A stretch of 64,000 bases of DNA from the NCBI RefSeq assembly GCF_000219625.1, contig NC_018215.1, positions 2,232,001 to 2,296,000 of the forward strand, in the 5' to 3' direction. Source of the DNA: Zymoseptoria tritici IPO323 (Eukaryota; Ascomycota; Dothideomycetes; Mycosphaerellales; Mycosphaerellaceae). The translations under genes and the position numbers were made by a program. Below, in pieces: positions 21,243 through 30,624 of this stretch (positions are counted from its first letter, which is position 1; each line of letters begins with the position of its first letter). The notes under the pieces were generated by a model. That model was not told the origin of the DNA and did no database searches. It saw nothing but the letters and a program-made list of their open reading frames with translations.

Positions 21243-22874
21243 TCAACCCATACTGCGCTTTGAAACTGGCGGAAGAGATCCCATGCCAACGTACTCCTCG
21301 CTGTACTGGCTGCCTTTATTCATCGACTTCTCCGGGCGGACGAGGTCGAAGGAATGTATTCGGTTCCGTGAAGATATGATGGAACTGCTGTTGGCGACGT
21401 GGGAGACGCAACGCTTCAGGAGACCGGCCATCGCGGGCATGCAGCAGCAGATCCTGTTCGAAGTGTCAGTAGAGAACTCGGGCAGTGTCATTGAGGATGT
21501 GATATGCCGCATCAACGGACTCACATGCTGACGTAGACCTCGACCTGGAGTGGGGATTAGCAATGGGACGAGGTTGACCATCGAAGTGACTTACCACGCT
21601 CCACATCAAGAATGGGTAAAAGTCCATCGTGATGTCCCTCACATTCGTCAATTGGTACAAATGAGTGAGCCGCACGGTGCTGCAGACAGTCACCACGAGA
21701 CCGATGAGGAAGCAGGACACAACGCTGGCATAATCAGTCAGTCGAACGCATCCCACTCTGCACTGCCAAAGACATACCCTATCCTCTGCCTCATGGATAC
21801 CTTGAGAGCGATCATCCGTGGAATGGGCAGCAGAATGACGATCAGATCGAATATGACATTGAGGCCTCCGAAGGCGTAGCCGGCAGCCACACGGTCAATG
21901 CACTTCCCACCCGCCCTGTTTGCGTAGCGCCATGCTGTAGAGATGAACGTCGTCAGCGATTTCATGTGGCTGAGATAGACGCACCGCTAGCGTTGTAAGC
22001 GATACCTACCATCCGAGATGGGATTGCACCCAAAGATGAGCGTGAGCACGGAAATGAACGCCGTGAGCAACAGTAACAATCCAATGACTTTGCATCCCAT
22101 GCGGAATATTCGATTCGTGCCAGTGTCGTCCGGCCAAATGCGAAGGTAGAGCAAGATCAGGGAGAGCTTCGTGCAGAAAGCTGCCACGAAGTAAAGCGGC
22201 ATAGAAGCGAAGAACCACTGAGAACTGGTCAATATGGGTGGCTCAGTTGACAAAGGCTTGATTGACCACCAACCTTGCTCCAAGCCAGAATGCTATCCGT
22301 AGGAACCATCCACATGTCTCTACCCAGACCGTAGTGATACATGTTGACACCGACGACAAAAATGCCCACAATCGGTACGTAACATAGCGAGGCAACGCCT
22401 GCAAACGCGACCTGTCAGTGGAACCGTCCCAGATTTGGAGCGACAGAGCAGCCTACCATCGTCCCAGCTAAAACCAGCACCAGACCATCGCGGCATGCGC
22501 GAAGCCAACCGAGCAGTGAGAAACAAGGTCGTAAACGCGAACAGCGCGACGTTCACGGTCAAGGCTGCAGTCGAGAGGTCGCGATCGCGTGGCCAGTGGC
22601 AGCCGTCCGCTTGGAATTTGAGTCCTTGGATGGGTTCGCGTAAGGATGGACATGCTGCCATAACACAAGCTGTAAGGGCTATGGCAACCGGACCTCCTCT
22701 TGCGCAATAGCAGTCGGCTCCAAGCGTGCAGTTCATTTTGGGAAGGACTGTCAAGCCGCAGTCGGTGACGCACTTTGGGAGCTCCATGGCGGCAGTCGAG
22801 TTGAGTGTGTACTCCGCTTGCACGTGCGATATTGCCAGTGCTCCGACGGCCCACAGACACAGTGAAGGCCTCAT
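21243..22874 (-). CDS. CFEM-domain seven-helix membrane protein, Pth11/rhodopsin-like
   Basis: Seven exons are read: 22874-22457, 22398-22274, 22217-22010, 21934-21778, 21724-21595, 21544-21525 and 21453-21243, giving 422 residues. A signal peptide (MRPSLCLWAVGALAISHVQA) precedes a CFEM domain with the spaced Cys pattern (KCVTDCGLTV, CTLGADCYC, CVMAAC, GC). Seven hydrophobic segments of the fungal 'rhodopsin domain' family follow, including AALTVNVALFAFTTLFLTA, FFASMPLYFVAAFC, VIFDLIVILLPIPRM and SCFLIGLVVTVCSTVRL. Pth11-type receptors sense host or surface cues at the plasma membrane and signal through G proteins and cAMP. Exon 6 is only 20 nt. The short tail carries no evident coupling motif. 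Which ligand it senses is not known. Confidence 0.88.
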
Positions 22875-25848
22875 GGTCGATCTCGAACCTCAAATTGAGG
22901 CAATGTTCCGGCGTAGCAGTGATTGTTGATGGGACAGGAGATGTCGACGCGGACTGCGCCCGAGATATAAGCAGATGCCGACTTCAGCTCCCCTGTTGGG
23001 CCAAGGGCTGGGATTGATCATTCAGTGGTGCCGTGCACTGGGATTGTCCGCATTCGTTCCTCGGAGCATTCGAGCTTATGCAACGCTGCAAATGCGGCGG
23101 CAACTGCTCGTCTTCAGTTTCGAGGTCCGCCGGTATCATCTCCACTACTCCGTATATTGTAGCGTAATTTGGCCAATGCATTCTGCTCGAATCCGTCTGA
23201 AGATCTGGGGCGAAAGGTCATTACTGTATTAGGCCTCAATGCACTGCCTGCGAGTCAAGAAGTTGGGGTCCGCGATCGCCAGAAGCTAAAGTTGTGAAAA
23301 TGCGGTGCCACGGCTCCAGATGATCACAGATGTGATAGACCTTGCTGTATTAGCCATGTTCTCGAGCATCATAGATGATTCTGCTGGTCTATCGATTCCG
23401 AGGTCAAGATTCCTGGTACCACAATTCTCTCATCATCAGCACTAATGAAGCAGAACAAGACAATCCGACACACGCCAGAGCCAGGTGTCGTCAAGCATGG
23501 TGTTCCTTGCATGAGCAGGGCAAGAACTAGCGCATGTTGCCATGCGCCGCAATTGGTTTTCGGGGTGATGATCACCTCAACGTGCAGGGCAGCCTAGCAC
23601 AGTATGCGGGGTCAGCCTCTTTCAGCACATTTCTGACAGCCGTTGGAGACACTTTCGATTTCCGGTCCGGCCCTGAGATCGGGGAAATGTGCGAGAACTT
23701 CGGTCCTGGTTGCGATACGACCAGTCGATGCTGCAAGTCGATAGATCGATTCGGATCTCACATTCTATCGCGTGTCACTTTGCCTTACGCGGCCGGCTGC
23801 TGACTCCGTGAGCTGCTGCACAATAGTAATAATACAATGCACAGCGCAATACTGCGGTCCGGAAAATCGACATCTTCCCGTTTGCCAAGCTCGATCGTGT
23901 CGAGTGTCGTCAGTCGGCACACATCGAGGCCAGTCTCTCCTCGTAGTCGTGTCGCTCTCATGCCGCCCGCATCTTTCCGTAGGGTTATGACATTATTGTC
24001 CTGCAGTGGTCTCTCACCGCCCTGTACAACGGCTCAGCATCTTTCCGGTCACCTTCCGAGATCTTGACGAGCATGAATTTTGGTGTTCGCAAGGACCGAA
24101 TATAAACCCTCGATCAAGTGCATGACTAGCCCAGAGAACACGAACGCATGAACGGACCAGGCGCCAGATCCTCGCCGAGCAGCACGTGGCCGAACGGGAT
24201 TTTTCCGGATCCTAGGCCTTCTCGAAACAGCTCGGTTCGGTATAGTGTTTCTGGTGGTGCAACGACCGACATCTCGCCTTTCTCTCCGTTGAGCAATATA
24301 AGCAGGGTCTTGATGCAGAATAGTGGTCGTCACAGATTTGTGCAACAACGTGGCTTCGCAATATGAGGATCGCACGTCATGGCCCGAAGGAGTGACGATT
24401 CTTGAGTTCGAGGGTTGTCTCTTTTTCACAAGTAACTTGGGTAGCCCGTCTCCAGAAGCCTGCTGAATTCTGCATGGATGTCCCTGCCGTAACAAGGTAG
24501 CTGAATGGGACTCAGTGCAAGCCGAAGTGACAAGTCGCCGGGACGACTGGTCTCCAAATTACCTTGTAGACGTTCCCCCAGGTATTGCGCATGCCGGACG
24601 CACCGGCGACAGCGCCAGACGCATGGACAGCACGATACACCCTTGACCACCAACAGGAAGGGCCTGCGACCTGTCACTCTTCACGGCCTTCGAAGGCCAA
24701 GACTCGAAAGGCCGGCGATCGTCCCAGGCAAGGAAGCGGACAAGAGCGCGCTCTTCTGCGTGGCTAATCGAAAAACTCACAGTCTGATGATGCGATCGAT
24801 GGTCGTGGACAAGGAGCTTATGGCACATGGCGATGCGGATCTTCATCATGCATCACGAACAAGCCAGAGACCTTGCACGCTAAGCTACCATCGCGCAACA
24901 GAGCCATGTCCGAGAAAGCCTTGTACTCTCTGCAGCTCCTTCACCAACAACGTGCACAATGAACACACTGGAAGCGTTCGCTTGCTCATAGCAGGGGCCT
25001 CTCCTGGTGATCATTGGATCAAGACCTTGTGAACGCAGGCAAGCCTTCAATTTCGAGGCGGATCGAGCGTTACTTTATGGTCATCCGATGTGTCCACATG
25101 CTGTGACTGGTGACTGAACAGGTTGCTTGTCGTGGCTCATGATCCTGAACGTGTCATCTTCAGGTTGCAGTGCAACTTGAATAGCGCTTGGACAGCGCTG
25201 CTCAACAAATTACCTTGCGCCAAAGGCTCGAAGCTCTTTCGACGCCTCATGCTCGAACCATCTCGTCGTCCAGAAAATGAACTCTTATGGTTCGTTCGGC
25301 CGCCAGATGCTTTGGCATGTTCAGAGAAAAGGCATCTCGGCTCTGCACGAGCATCTGCATGTTCGAGGCTGCAGTGAGCAGGATAAATCACGCCCTTGAT
25401 GTGATGGAACGGCGCCGTACGTATTCGATGGACGCATCCATGGTTGCAGTGGGACAGGCCAAGCAGCGCCAGTATGGATGGCTTTCTTGATGGAGACAGC
25501 TGTTGACACCGACAGTATTGGAGGTCCGCGTGTCAGGCAGAATCCAAAAAGTCGGAAGCAGCACTTCTTGCCTGAGATGTTGATGAGATGAAATGGAGAC
25601 GTTCTGTGTGGATGGAAGACGATCGGATCCGAAAACCGATCTGAAAGTCTCGGCCGAAATCGGCCCAAGCAACTCAAGCTCCCCGCCTGCCCGGTCTCCG
25701 CTTGATATTGCGGGCTAAAAGCTTGCCCGGCAACGTGACAATAGCTGCCCGAGGGTAGACTAAATTCCTACCCAGAGCCGCTGGTCTAGACTAACATCAC
25801 CTTGCGACAAAGACAACGAGCGGAGTCTTTCATCGTCGCTCACACACC
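22875..25848. other. Long intergenic stretch, 2974 nt
   Basis: This is the largest gap in the window and lies between divergent genes (the CFEM receptor and methylmalonate-semialdehyde dehydrogenase). A small Cys-rich frame at 23534-23803 (89 residues, no signal peptide) and a 175-codon frame at 24505-25032 look like chance. On the minus strand between about 24120 and 24680, short protein-like pieces lie in different frames. They may be the debris of a decayed gene. The last 100 nt belong to the dehydrogenase promoter. No tRNA or repeat was seen. Confidence 0.4.
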
Positions 25849-27614
25849 ATGGCAGCAGCCCGTCGAGCGATCTCGAGTCGAGCTCTCCAGAACCTCACTC
25901 TCCGCCCAGCGGTAGCTCCTCGCCTCGCCAGGATGCCTCAAAACGTCAATGCCAGCAAGATCGCAGCTCGACGGATACACGCCACGGCATCTCACCTCGC
26001 CGGTACCACATCCGCCGCCAGCTCGCCGACAGAGTATCCGAACAACCATGAGAAGGTGCAACAGCCGGCAGACACACAGAATTTCCTCGACAACAAGTTT
26101 GTTGCTTCCAAGGCCACACAATGGATTGATCTCCACGACCCCGCCACGAACAACCTCGTGACTCGAGTACCTCAGTCGACGGATGAAGAGCTGAAAGCGG
26201 CGGTGGACAGCGCGGAGAAGGCCTTTCCCGCGTGGAGGGCGACCAGCGTTCTTGCTAGACAGACCATCATGTTCAAGTACGTGGCCTTGATCAGGGAGCA
26301 CTGGGACCGTCTAGCGGCCAGCATCACCTTGGAGCAGGGCAAGACCTTTGCTGATGCAAAGGGCGATGTTCTCCGTGGTCTGCAGGTCGCCGAGCAGTCT
26401 TGCGCGATCACTAGCGACCTCAAGGGTGAGGTATTGGAGGTGGCAAAGGACATGGAGACCCGCTCATACCGTGAACCTCTTGGTATCATCGCTGCCATCT
26501 GCCCGTTCAACTTCCCGGCTATGATTCCTCTCTGGACCATTCCCGTGGCCACCATCACTGGCAATACCTGCATCATCAAGCCTTCCGAGCGTGATCCAGG
26601 TGCCGCCATGATTCTGGCCGAGCTTGCTGAGAAGGCTGGCTTCCCGCCAGGTGTCATCAACATCATTCACGGCTCTGCCAAGACCGTCGACTTCATCATC
26701 GACGAGCCACGCATCAAGGCCATTTCCTTTGTCGGTTCCAACAAGGCTGGTGAATACATCTACACTCGTGGTAGCGCCAATGGCAAGCGTGTGCAGGCCA
26801 ACTTGGGCGCCAAGAACCACGCGGCTGTCCTCCCGGATTGCAACAAGAACCACTCCCTCAATGCGATCGCCGGTGCTGCTTTTGGTGCTGCCGGTCAGAG
26901 ATGTATGGCGTTGTCTACTCTCGTTCTTGTCGGAGAGACCAAGGACTGGGCTCCTGAGATTGCTGAGCGCGCCAAGGCTCTGTCCATGAACGGTGGTTTT
27001 GAAGAGGGTGCAGATCTTGGTCCCGTCATCTCGCCACAGGCAAAGGAGAGAATCGAGAGCCTCATTGCGTCCGCCGAGAAGGAGGGCGCGACCATTGTTC
27101 TCGATGGCAGAGGCCAGAAGCCAGAGAAGTACCCCAACGGCAACTGGGTAAGTGGCATTGATCGACATCTTTCAATTCGCAACTAATTCATTCCTAGGTC
27201 GGCCCAACCATCATCGCCAACGTCACAAAAGACATGACCTGCTACAAAGAAGAAATCTTTGGCCCAGTACTCGTGTGCTTGAACGTGCCCACCCTCGACG
27301 ATGCAATTAACCTCATCAACGAGAACGAGTACGGCAACGGCACAGCTATCTTCACATCTTCCGGCGCGACCGCCACTCGATTCCAAAAGGAAATTGAAGC
27401 CGGTCAGGTTGGTATCAACGTTCCGATCCCTGTGCCGCTTCCCATGTTCAGCTTCACGGGCAACAAGAAGTCGATCGCGGGAGGTGGTGCGAACACATTC
27501 TATGGAAAGCCGGGTATCAACTTCTACACGCAGCAGAAGACAGTCACGAGCTTCTGGAAGGCCGAGGATGCGGTCAGCACGCGGGCGAAGGTCAACATGC
27601 CGACGCAGTCGTAG
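25849..27614 (+). CDS. mmsA: Methylmalonate-semialdehyde dehydrogenase (CoA-acylating), mitochondrial
   Basis: Exons 25849-27147 and 27198-27614 flank a 50-nt intron (GTAAGT...CCTAG) and encode 571 residues. About 75 N-terminal residues are Arg/Ser/Ala-rich and lack acids, as expected of a mitochondrial presequence. The ALDH6 core starts near [23 protein letters not shown]-binding ([20 protein letters not shown]), an oxyanion Asn and the catalytic Cys in [17 protein letters not shown] (about residue 352) are intact. The second exon has the family close ([28 protein letters not shown]). The enzyme converts (methyl)malonate semialdehyde to propionyl-/acetyl-CoA in valine, thymine and uracil breakdown and in inositol or beta-alanine routes. 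Confidence 0.94.
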
Positions 27615-28223
27615 GTTGTGGATGGATGTATCTATCGTGACATGCAAAATTAAGGGAGCTGTTATGCCGCACATATTCGAACTTCTCATTGTCATCTCTC
27701 CTCTTCATGCTAGCTGTTTCGGCTGTTGTGTGGTAGTTCGTTGGCCGAGTTCAATTCCATGTATATTTGTGACTTGAGTCAGGACCATGGCGGCGGTGCT
27801 GGATTTTCCACGCAACCTGAATTCTCGACTTTGCTCGGTTGTTGTACCTCACAAAACCATCTTCTGGCCTACAACTTCTTCCAATTCCTCATCATGGTCT
27901 CACATCTAGTGCTTCTTACGACCATATCGGAAGGACTTCGCATGAACCATGAACCTTGAGGAAGGAGGAGCGGCGTGATCTCGGAACGCTCGTGCGAAGG
28001 ATGTCGCGGCAGAAGTGACCAGGGAGCGCAAATGTCATCAAAGGTAAGAATAGAATCAGCTGCGACCACATCACTTTCATCAAGTCACTTTCCGAGTCCG
28101 GCATGGCGGGTAACAATTCACGAGAAACAAAGCGGTGACCCAAACATTTCATGCCCTGTTCATGAGGTGGATTGACCTTCCTTCAAGCGACACACATCCA
28201 AGGTCGACCTCGAGGCAAGAAAT
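27615..28223. other. Intergenic stretch, 609 nt
   Basis: This is the 3' UTR of the dehydrogenase gene and the promoter of the MOSC gene. No other coding or RNA signal was recognised. Confidence 0.4.
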
Positions 28224-29573
28224 ATGGCCCAGCAGAGCCACCATTCGACGTTCCTCGAGCACTACATGGCGTATCTATCCTCGCCAGGTGTTGCGTTGAT
28301 CGCCATTGTTGCCTTTTTGCTGCTTGCGCTCTTCTTTGTTCACAACACTGGATCACAACACCGGAGATCGGCTGCACTCGACTATCCAGGATGCGCTAGA
28401 TTCGGACTCTATGGCCGCAGCAACCTCGACAAGCGACGAGTCAATCATGCGGAGGAGTCGAATGAGCCTCGAGTACAAGCCATCTTCGCATACCCGATCA
28501 AGTCGTGCCGCGGAGTCGAGCTTCAGACAACGGAGATCACGAGCACGGGCTTGAAGTATGACCGACTGTTCTCATTCGCGCATTGGGTGCAACGACGTGA
28601 TGATAAGGGACGTGTCATTGAAGGAGAGTATCATTGGAAGTTCTTGACGCAGAGGGAGAAGCCACAGCTCTCGCAGGTCACCACGGAGCTATGGATTCCG
28701 GATCCTCGACTTCGTTCCGAGCTTCTTCCGGAGGATGTCGAGGTGACCGAACAGTCTGGACGTGATGCGCTCAATGACTGGGAGGCCAATGGAGGCTGTT
28801 TGGTGGTTCGTTTCCCGTTCGGCTCAGAGGGAAGTACGGAGACTGTCACTTTCAAGCTTCCGCTCAAACCCACCAGTGAGCGAGCTGCGGCCAAAGGGTA
28901 CACATATGCTCCGATGAAGATCTGGAAAGACGATCCGCTGGCCATCAACGTGTCCTCGGAAATCGACGCGATCACCCTCGAGAAGTTGAAGTCGTTCCTC
29001 GGAGTCGATAGGTCATTCGCCCTCTTCCGCATCGACGACAACGATAACCTACGCACTGTCACCCGTTGTCTGCCCAAAGATCGACTCGAGGAAAAGTTTC
29101 AAGTCGGCTTTGCGGACGCGTTCCCTGTCAGTCTGCTCAGCATCGCATCAGTTCGCGCGATCGACGATTTCCTACCGTCTACAAGTCAGATCAAATCCTC
29201 CCTATCCCCGAGGCGCTTCAGAGCAAATATCTTCATCTCCGGAATCCCAGCCTTCGCAGAAGACCAATGGAAGCGCATCATCCTCGGTCGGGCAGGAAAT
29301 CCAGGTGAGGTTGCATCCGACAGCGAGTTCCATGTCGCTTGCCGCACGGCGCGATGCAGGTTGCCGAATGTGGATCCTGAGACTGGGCTGAGAGACCGCG
29401 AGGAGCCATTCATGACGCTGGAGAGGAAGAGACAGGTTGATGATGGTGCCAAGCCACATGCTGTGCTTGGACTGTCAATGATCCCGTTGTTTGAGAGGGG
29501 TTGGTTGAGGGTTGGAGAGAAGGTCGAGGTCTTGGAAACGGGCGAGCATGTTTATGAGAAGATGTACACCTAA
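28224..29573 (+). CDS. Membrane-anchored MOSC-domain protein (mARC-like)
   Basis: A single exon of 449 residues. An N-terminal hydrophobic helix (SPGVALIAIVAFLLLALFFV, about 20-40) is followed by the MOSC N-terminal beta-barrel (VQAIFAYPIKSCRGVELQTT; GLKYDRLFSFAHW). The MOSC domain runs from about residue 285 to the end. The molybdenum-cofactor Cys is in ARCRLPNVDPETG, matching the Cys before VDPxTG in mitochondrial amidoxime reducing component. The family transfers or uses Mo cofactor and reduces N-hydroxylated substrates with cytochrome b5 partners. The anchor suggests a membrane position with the domain on one side; which membrane is not clear. Confidence 0.88.
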   Translation: MAQQSHHSTFLEHYMAYLSSPGVALIAIVAFLLLALFFVHNTGSQHRRSAALDYPGCARFGLYGRSNLDKRRVNHAEESNEPRVQAIFAYPIKSCRGVELQTTEITSTGLKYDRLFSFAHWVQRRDDKGRVIEGEYHWKFLTQREKPQLSQVTTELWIPDPRLRSELLPEDVEVTEQSGRDALNDWEANGGCLVVRFPFGSEGSTETVTFKLPLKPTSERAAAKGYTYAPMKIWKDDPLAINVSSEIDAITLEKLKSFLGVDRSFALFRIDDNDNLRTVTRCLPKDRLEEKFQVGFADAFPVSLLSIASVRAIDDFLPSTSQIKSSLSPRRFRANIFISGIPAFAEDQWKRIILGRAGNPGEVASDSEFHVACRTARCRLPNVDPETGLRDREEPFMTLERKRQVDDGAKPHAVLGLSMIPLFERGWLRVGEKVEVLETGEHVYEKMYT

Positions 29574-29987
29574 GGGAAAGGAAGTGAGTAGTGCCTGCTG
29601 AGGCACAGATCGCTACCGTGTTCAGGAGAAAGACCTTGAGCGGTCGGAGGCGATTGGATATCTTTTGGAAAGTCAGCATTCTGGTTTAGCGATGGCGTTG
29701 AAAGGCATGCATGGCAGGGAAGCTCTCCCATCTCAAGCATCGACTCGATGTCTCGAGCAACAGCGGAGCAGGTTGGTTGAACATCAGCTAGAATGTTATG
29801 ATAGATGGTATCAATACGTCCATGTAAAAGCAAGTTCCCTCATCTGTCTCATGCAAGCATTCATTTCAAGGACATGTCTCCCTCTCATAGCAGACAGTTG
29901 TCCAAGAACATAGTCTGTAGGGACCAAGGGCAAAAAGACAGACACTCTCTGTTCAAAACCTCATTCTAGGTCAGACAGAGAAAAGGC
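29574..29987. other. Intergenic stretch, 414 nt
   Basis: This lies between the MOSC stop codon and the tRNA terminator on the other strand. No further gene was recognised. Confidence 0.4.
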
Positions 29988-29992
29988 AAAAA
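29988..29992 (-). terminator. Oligo-T run after the tRNA, probable Pol III terminator
   Basis: On the minus strand five T residues follow the last tRNA base by three nucleotides (sequence after the tRNA: TTCTTTTTGCC). This is the usual position and length for a fungal RNA polymerase III terminator. Confidence 0.65.
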
Positions 29993-30042
29993 GAATAGCT
30001 GAGAACGGTTTCGATCCGTTGCCCTCCGGGTTATGAGCCCGG

Positions 30043-30095
30043 CTATTTGATTGTCAGTCCAGGTCCGAAGTTGTGGGCTAATTGATGCCACATAC
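30043..30095 (-). other. Intron 2 of the initiator tRNA gene, 53 nt, spliceosomal type
   Basis: It starts GTATGT, ends AAATAG, and carries the branch-site sequence ACTGACA about 10 nt before the 3' end. It falls exactly between the linker base 26 and the first base of the anticodon stem. Confidence 0.85.
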
Positions 30096-30105
30096 CGCGC
30101 TTCCG

Positions 30106-30157
30106 CTGTGAAGATGTTAGTTGATGGACTCGAACTCAATCGTGTGGTGGAACGAAC
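30106..30157 (-). other. Intron 1 of the initiator tRNA gene, 52 nt, spliceosomal type
   Basis: It starts GTTCGT, ends TTCACAG, and has a perfect branch-site sequence ACTAACA about 10 nt before the 3' end. It lies in the D-loop after tRNA base 15. It also contains AGTTCGAGTCC (30126-30136), which is close to a Pol III B box. Confidence 0.85.
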
Positions 30158-30172
30158 CTGCGCCACTCAGCT

Positions 30173-30624
30173 GCGAACTTTCAGATGCTCGAAAGCTCTG
30201 ATTGGATGGCGGTGTGAGAGTTATTGTTATACATGACTCTCCTGATCTGCCGCCCGATGATACGCCGAGTAATCTCCTTCGACTGCCTGACCCCTCGACG
30301 AGGATGTTGACTTGAGCAGGACATTATTGGCGAAAGGTTGAAAGCTCCTGGAAGTGTACGACAAGTCGCACTTCCCAATAGCAGTAAGAAATGGCTTGGG
30401 AAGTTACGAGAAAGTAAGGCGACCTTCAAACATCTCGAAATGCAAGTCGGCTTCAGCTCCCCACAAATCTACGTGGCCGTTCCGCGGCCGAGACCGTCCA
30501 AACATTCCCTCTCCGCTCTCTCCTATACACGATCCACTTGACATTCGTCTTCGCGCGCGACCGGACTCCTTGATCGGCTCAAACCCCTCCAAAACATCCC
30601 GTGACACCCATTTCGACCAACAAC
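30173..30624. other. Intergenic stretch, 452 nt, between divergent tRNA and GLO3
   Basis: It holds the upstream region of the tRNA gene and the promoter and 5' UTR of GLO3. The GLO3-proximal 150 nt are pyrimidine-rich. No TATA box at a defined distance from the tRNA was identified. Confidence 0.45.

Larger units (their letters stand above)
29996..30172 (-). tRNA. Initiator tRNA-Met (CAT) split by two mRNA-type introns
   Basis: Three pieces, 30172-30158 (15 nt), 30105-30096 (10 nt) and 30042-29996 (47 nt), join into exactly 72 nt. The acceptor stem AGCTGAG/CTCAGCT pairs fully and gives the A1:U72 pair of initiators. The D-stem is GCGC/GCGC. The anticodon arm is CCGGG-CTCATAA-CCCGG (anticodon 30035-30033), with the initiator-specific run of three G:C pairs. 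The T-arm is AACGG-ATCGAAA-CCGTT, with the A54 and ATCGAAAC loop of eukaryotic initiators rather than TTCGA. The product aligns without gaps to the 72-nt yeast initiator. Neither insertion is at the normal 37/38 site. The unspliced region cannot fold as a tRNA because the D-arm is broken. A T5 terminator follows. Confidence 0.9.

Noticed and set aside
23534..23803. An 89-codon Cys-containing frame, considered as a small effector
   Set aside because: It has no signal peptide, the Cys residues have no clear pattern, and there is no promoter or homologue evidence.
24505..25032. A 175-codon plus-strand frame
   Set aside because: Composition is Arg/His/Ser/Thr-rich and random in style, with no splice context or recognised segment.
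29966..30166. A 66-codon frame covering the tRNA locus
   Set aside because: It is made up of the tRNA exons and introns read as codons. The tRNA structure explains the sequence fully.
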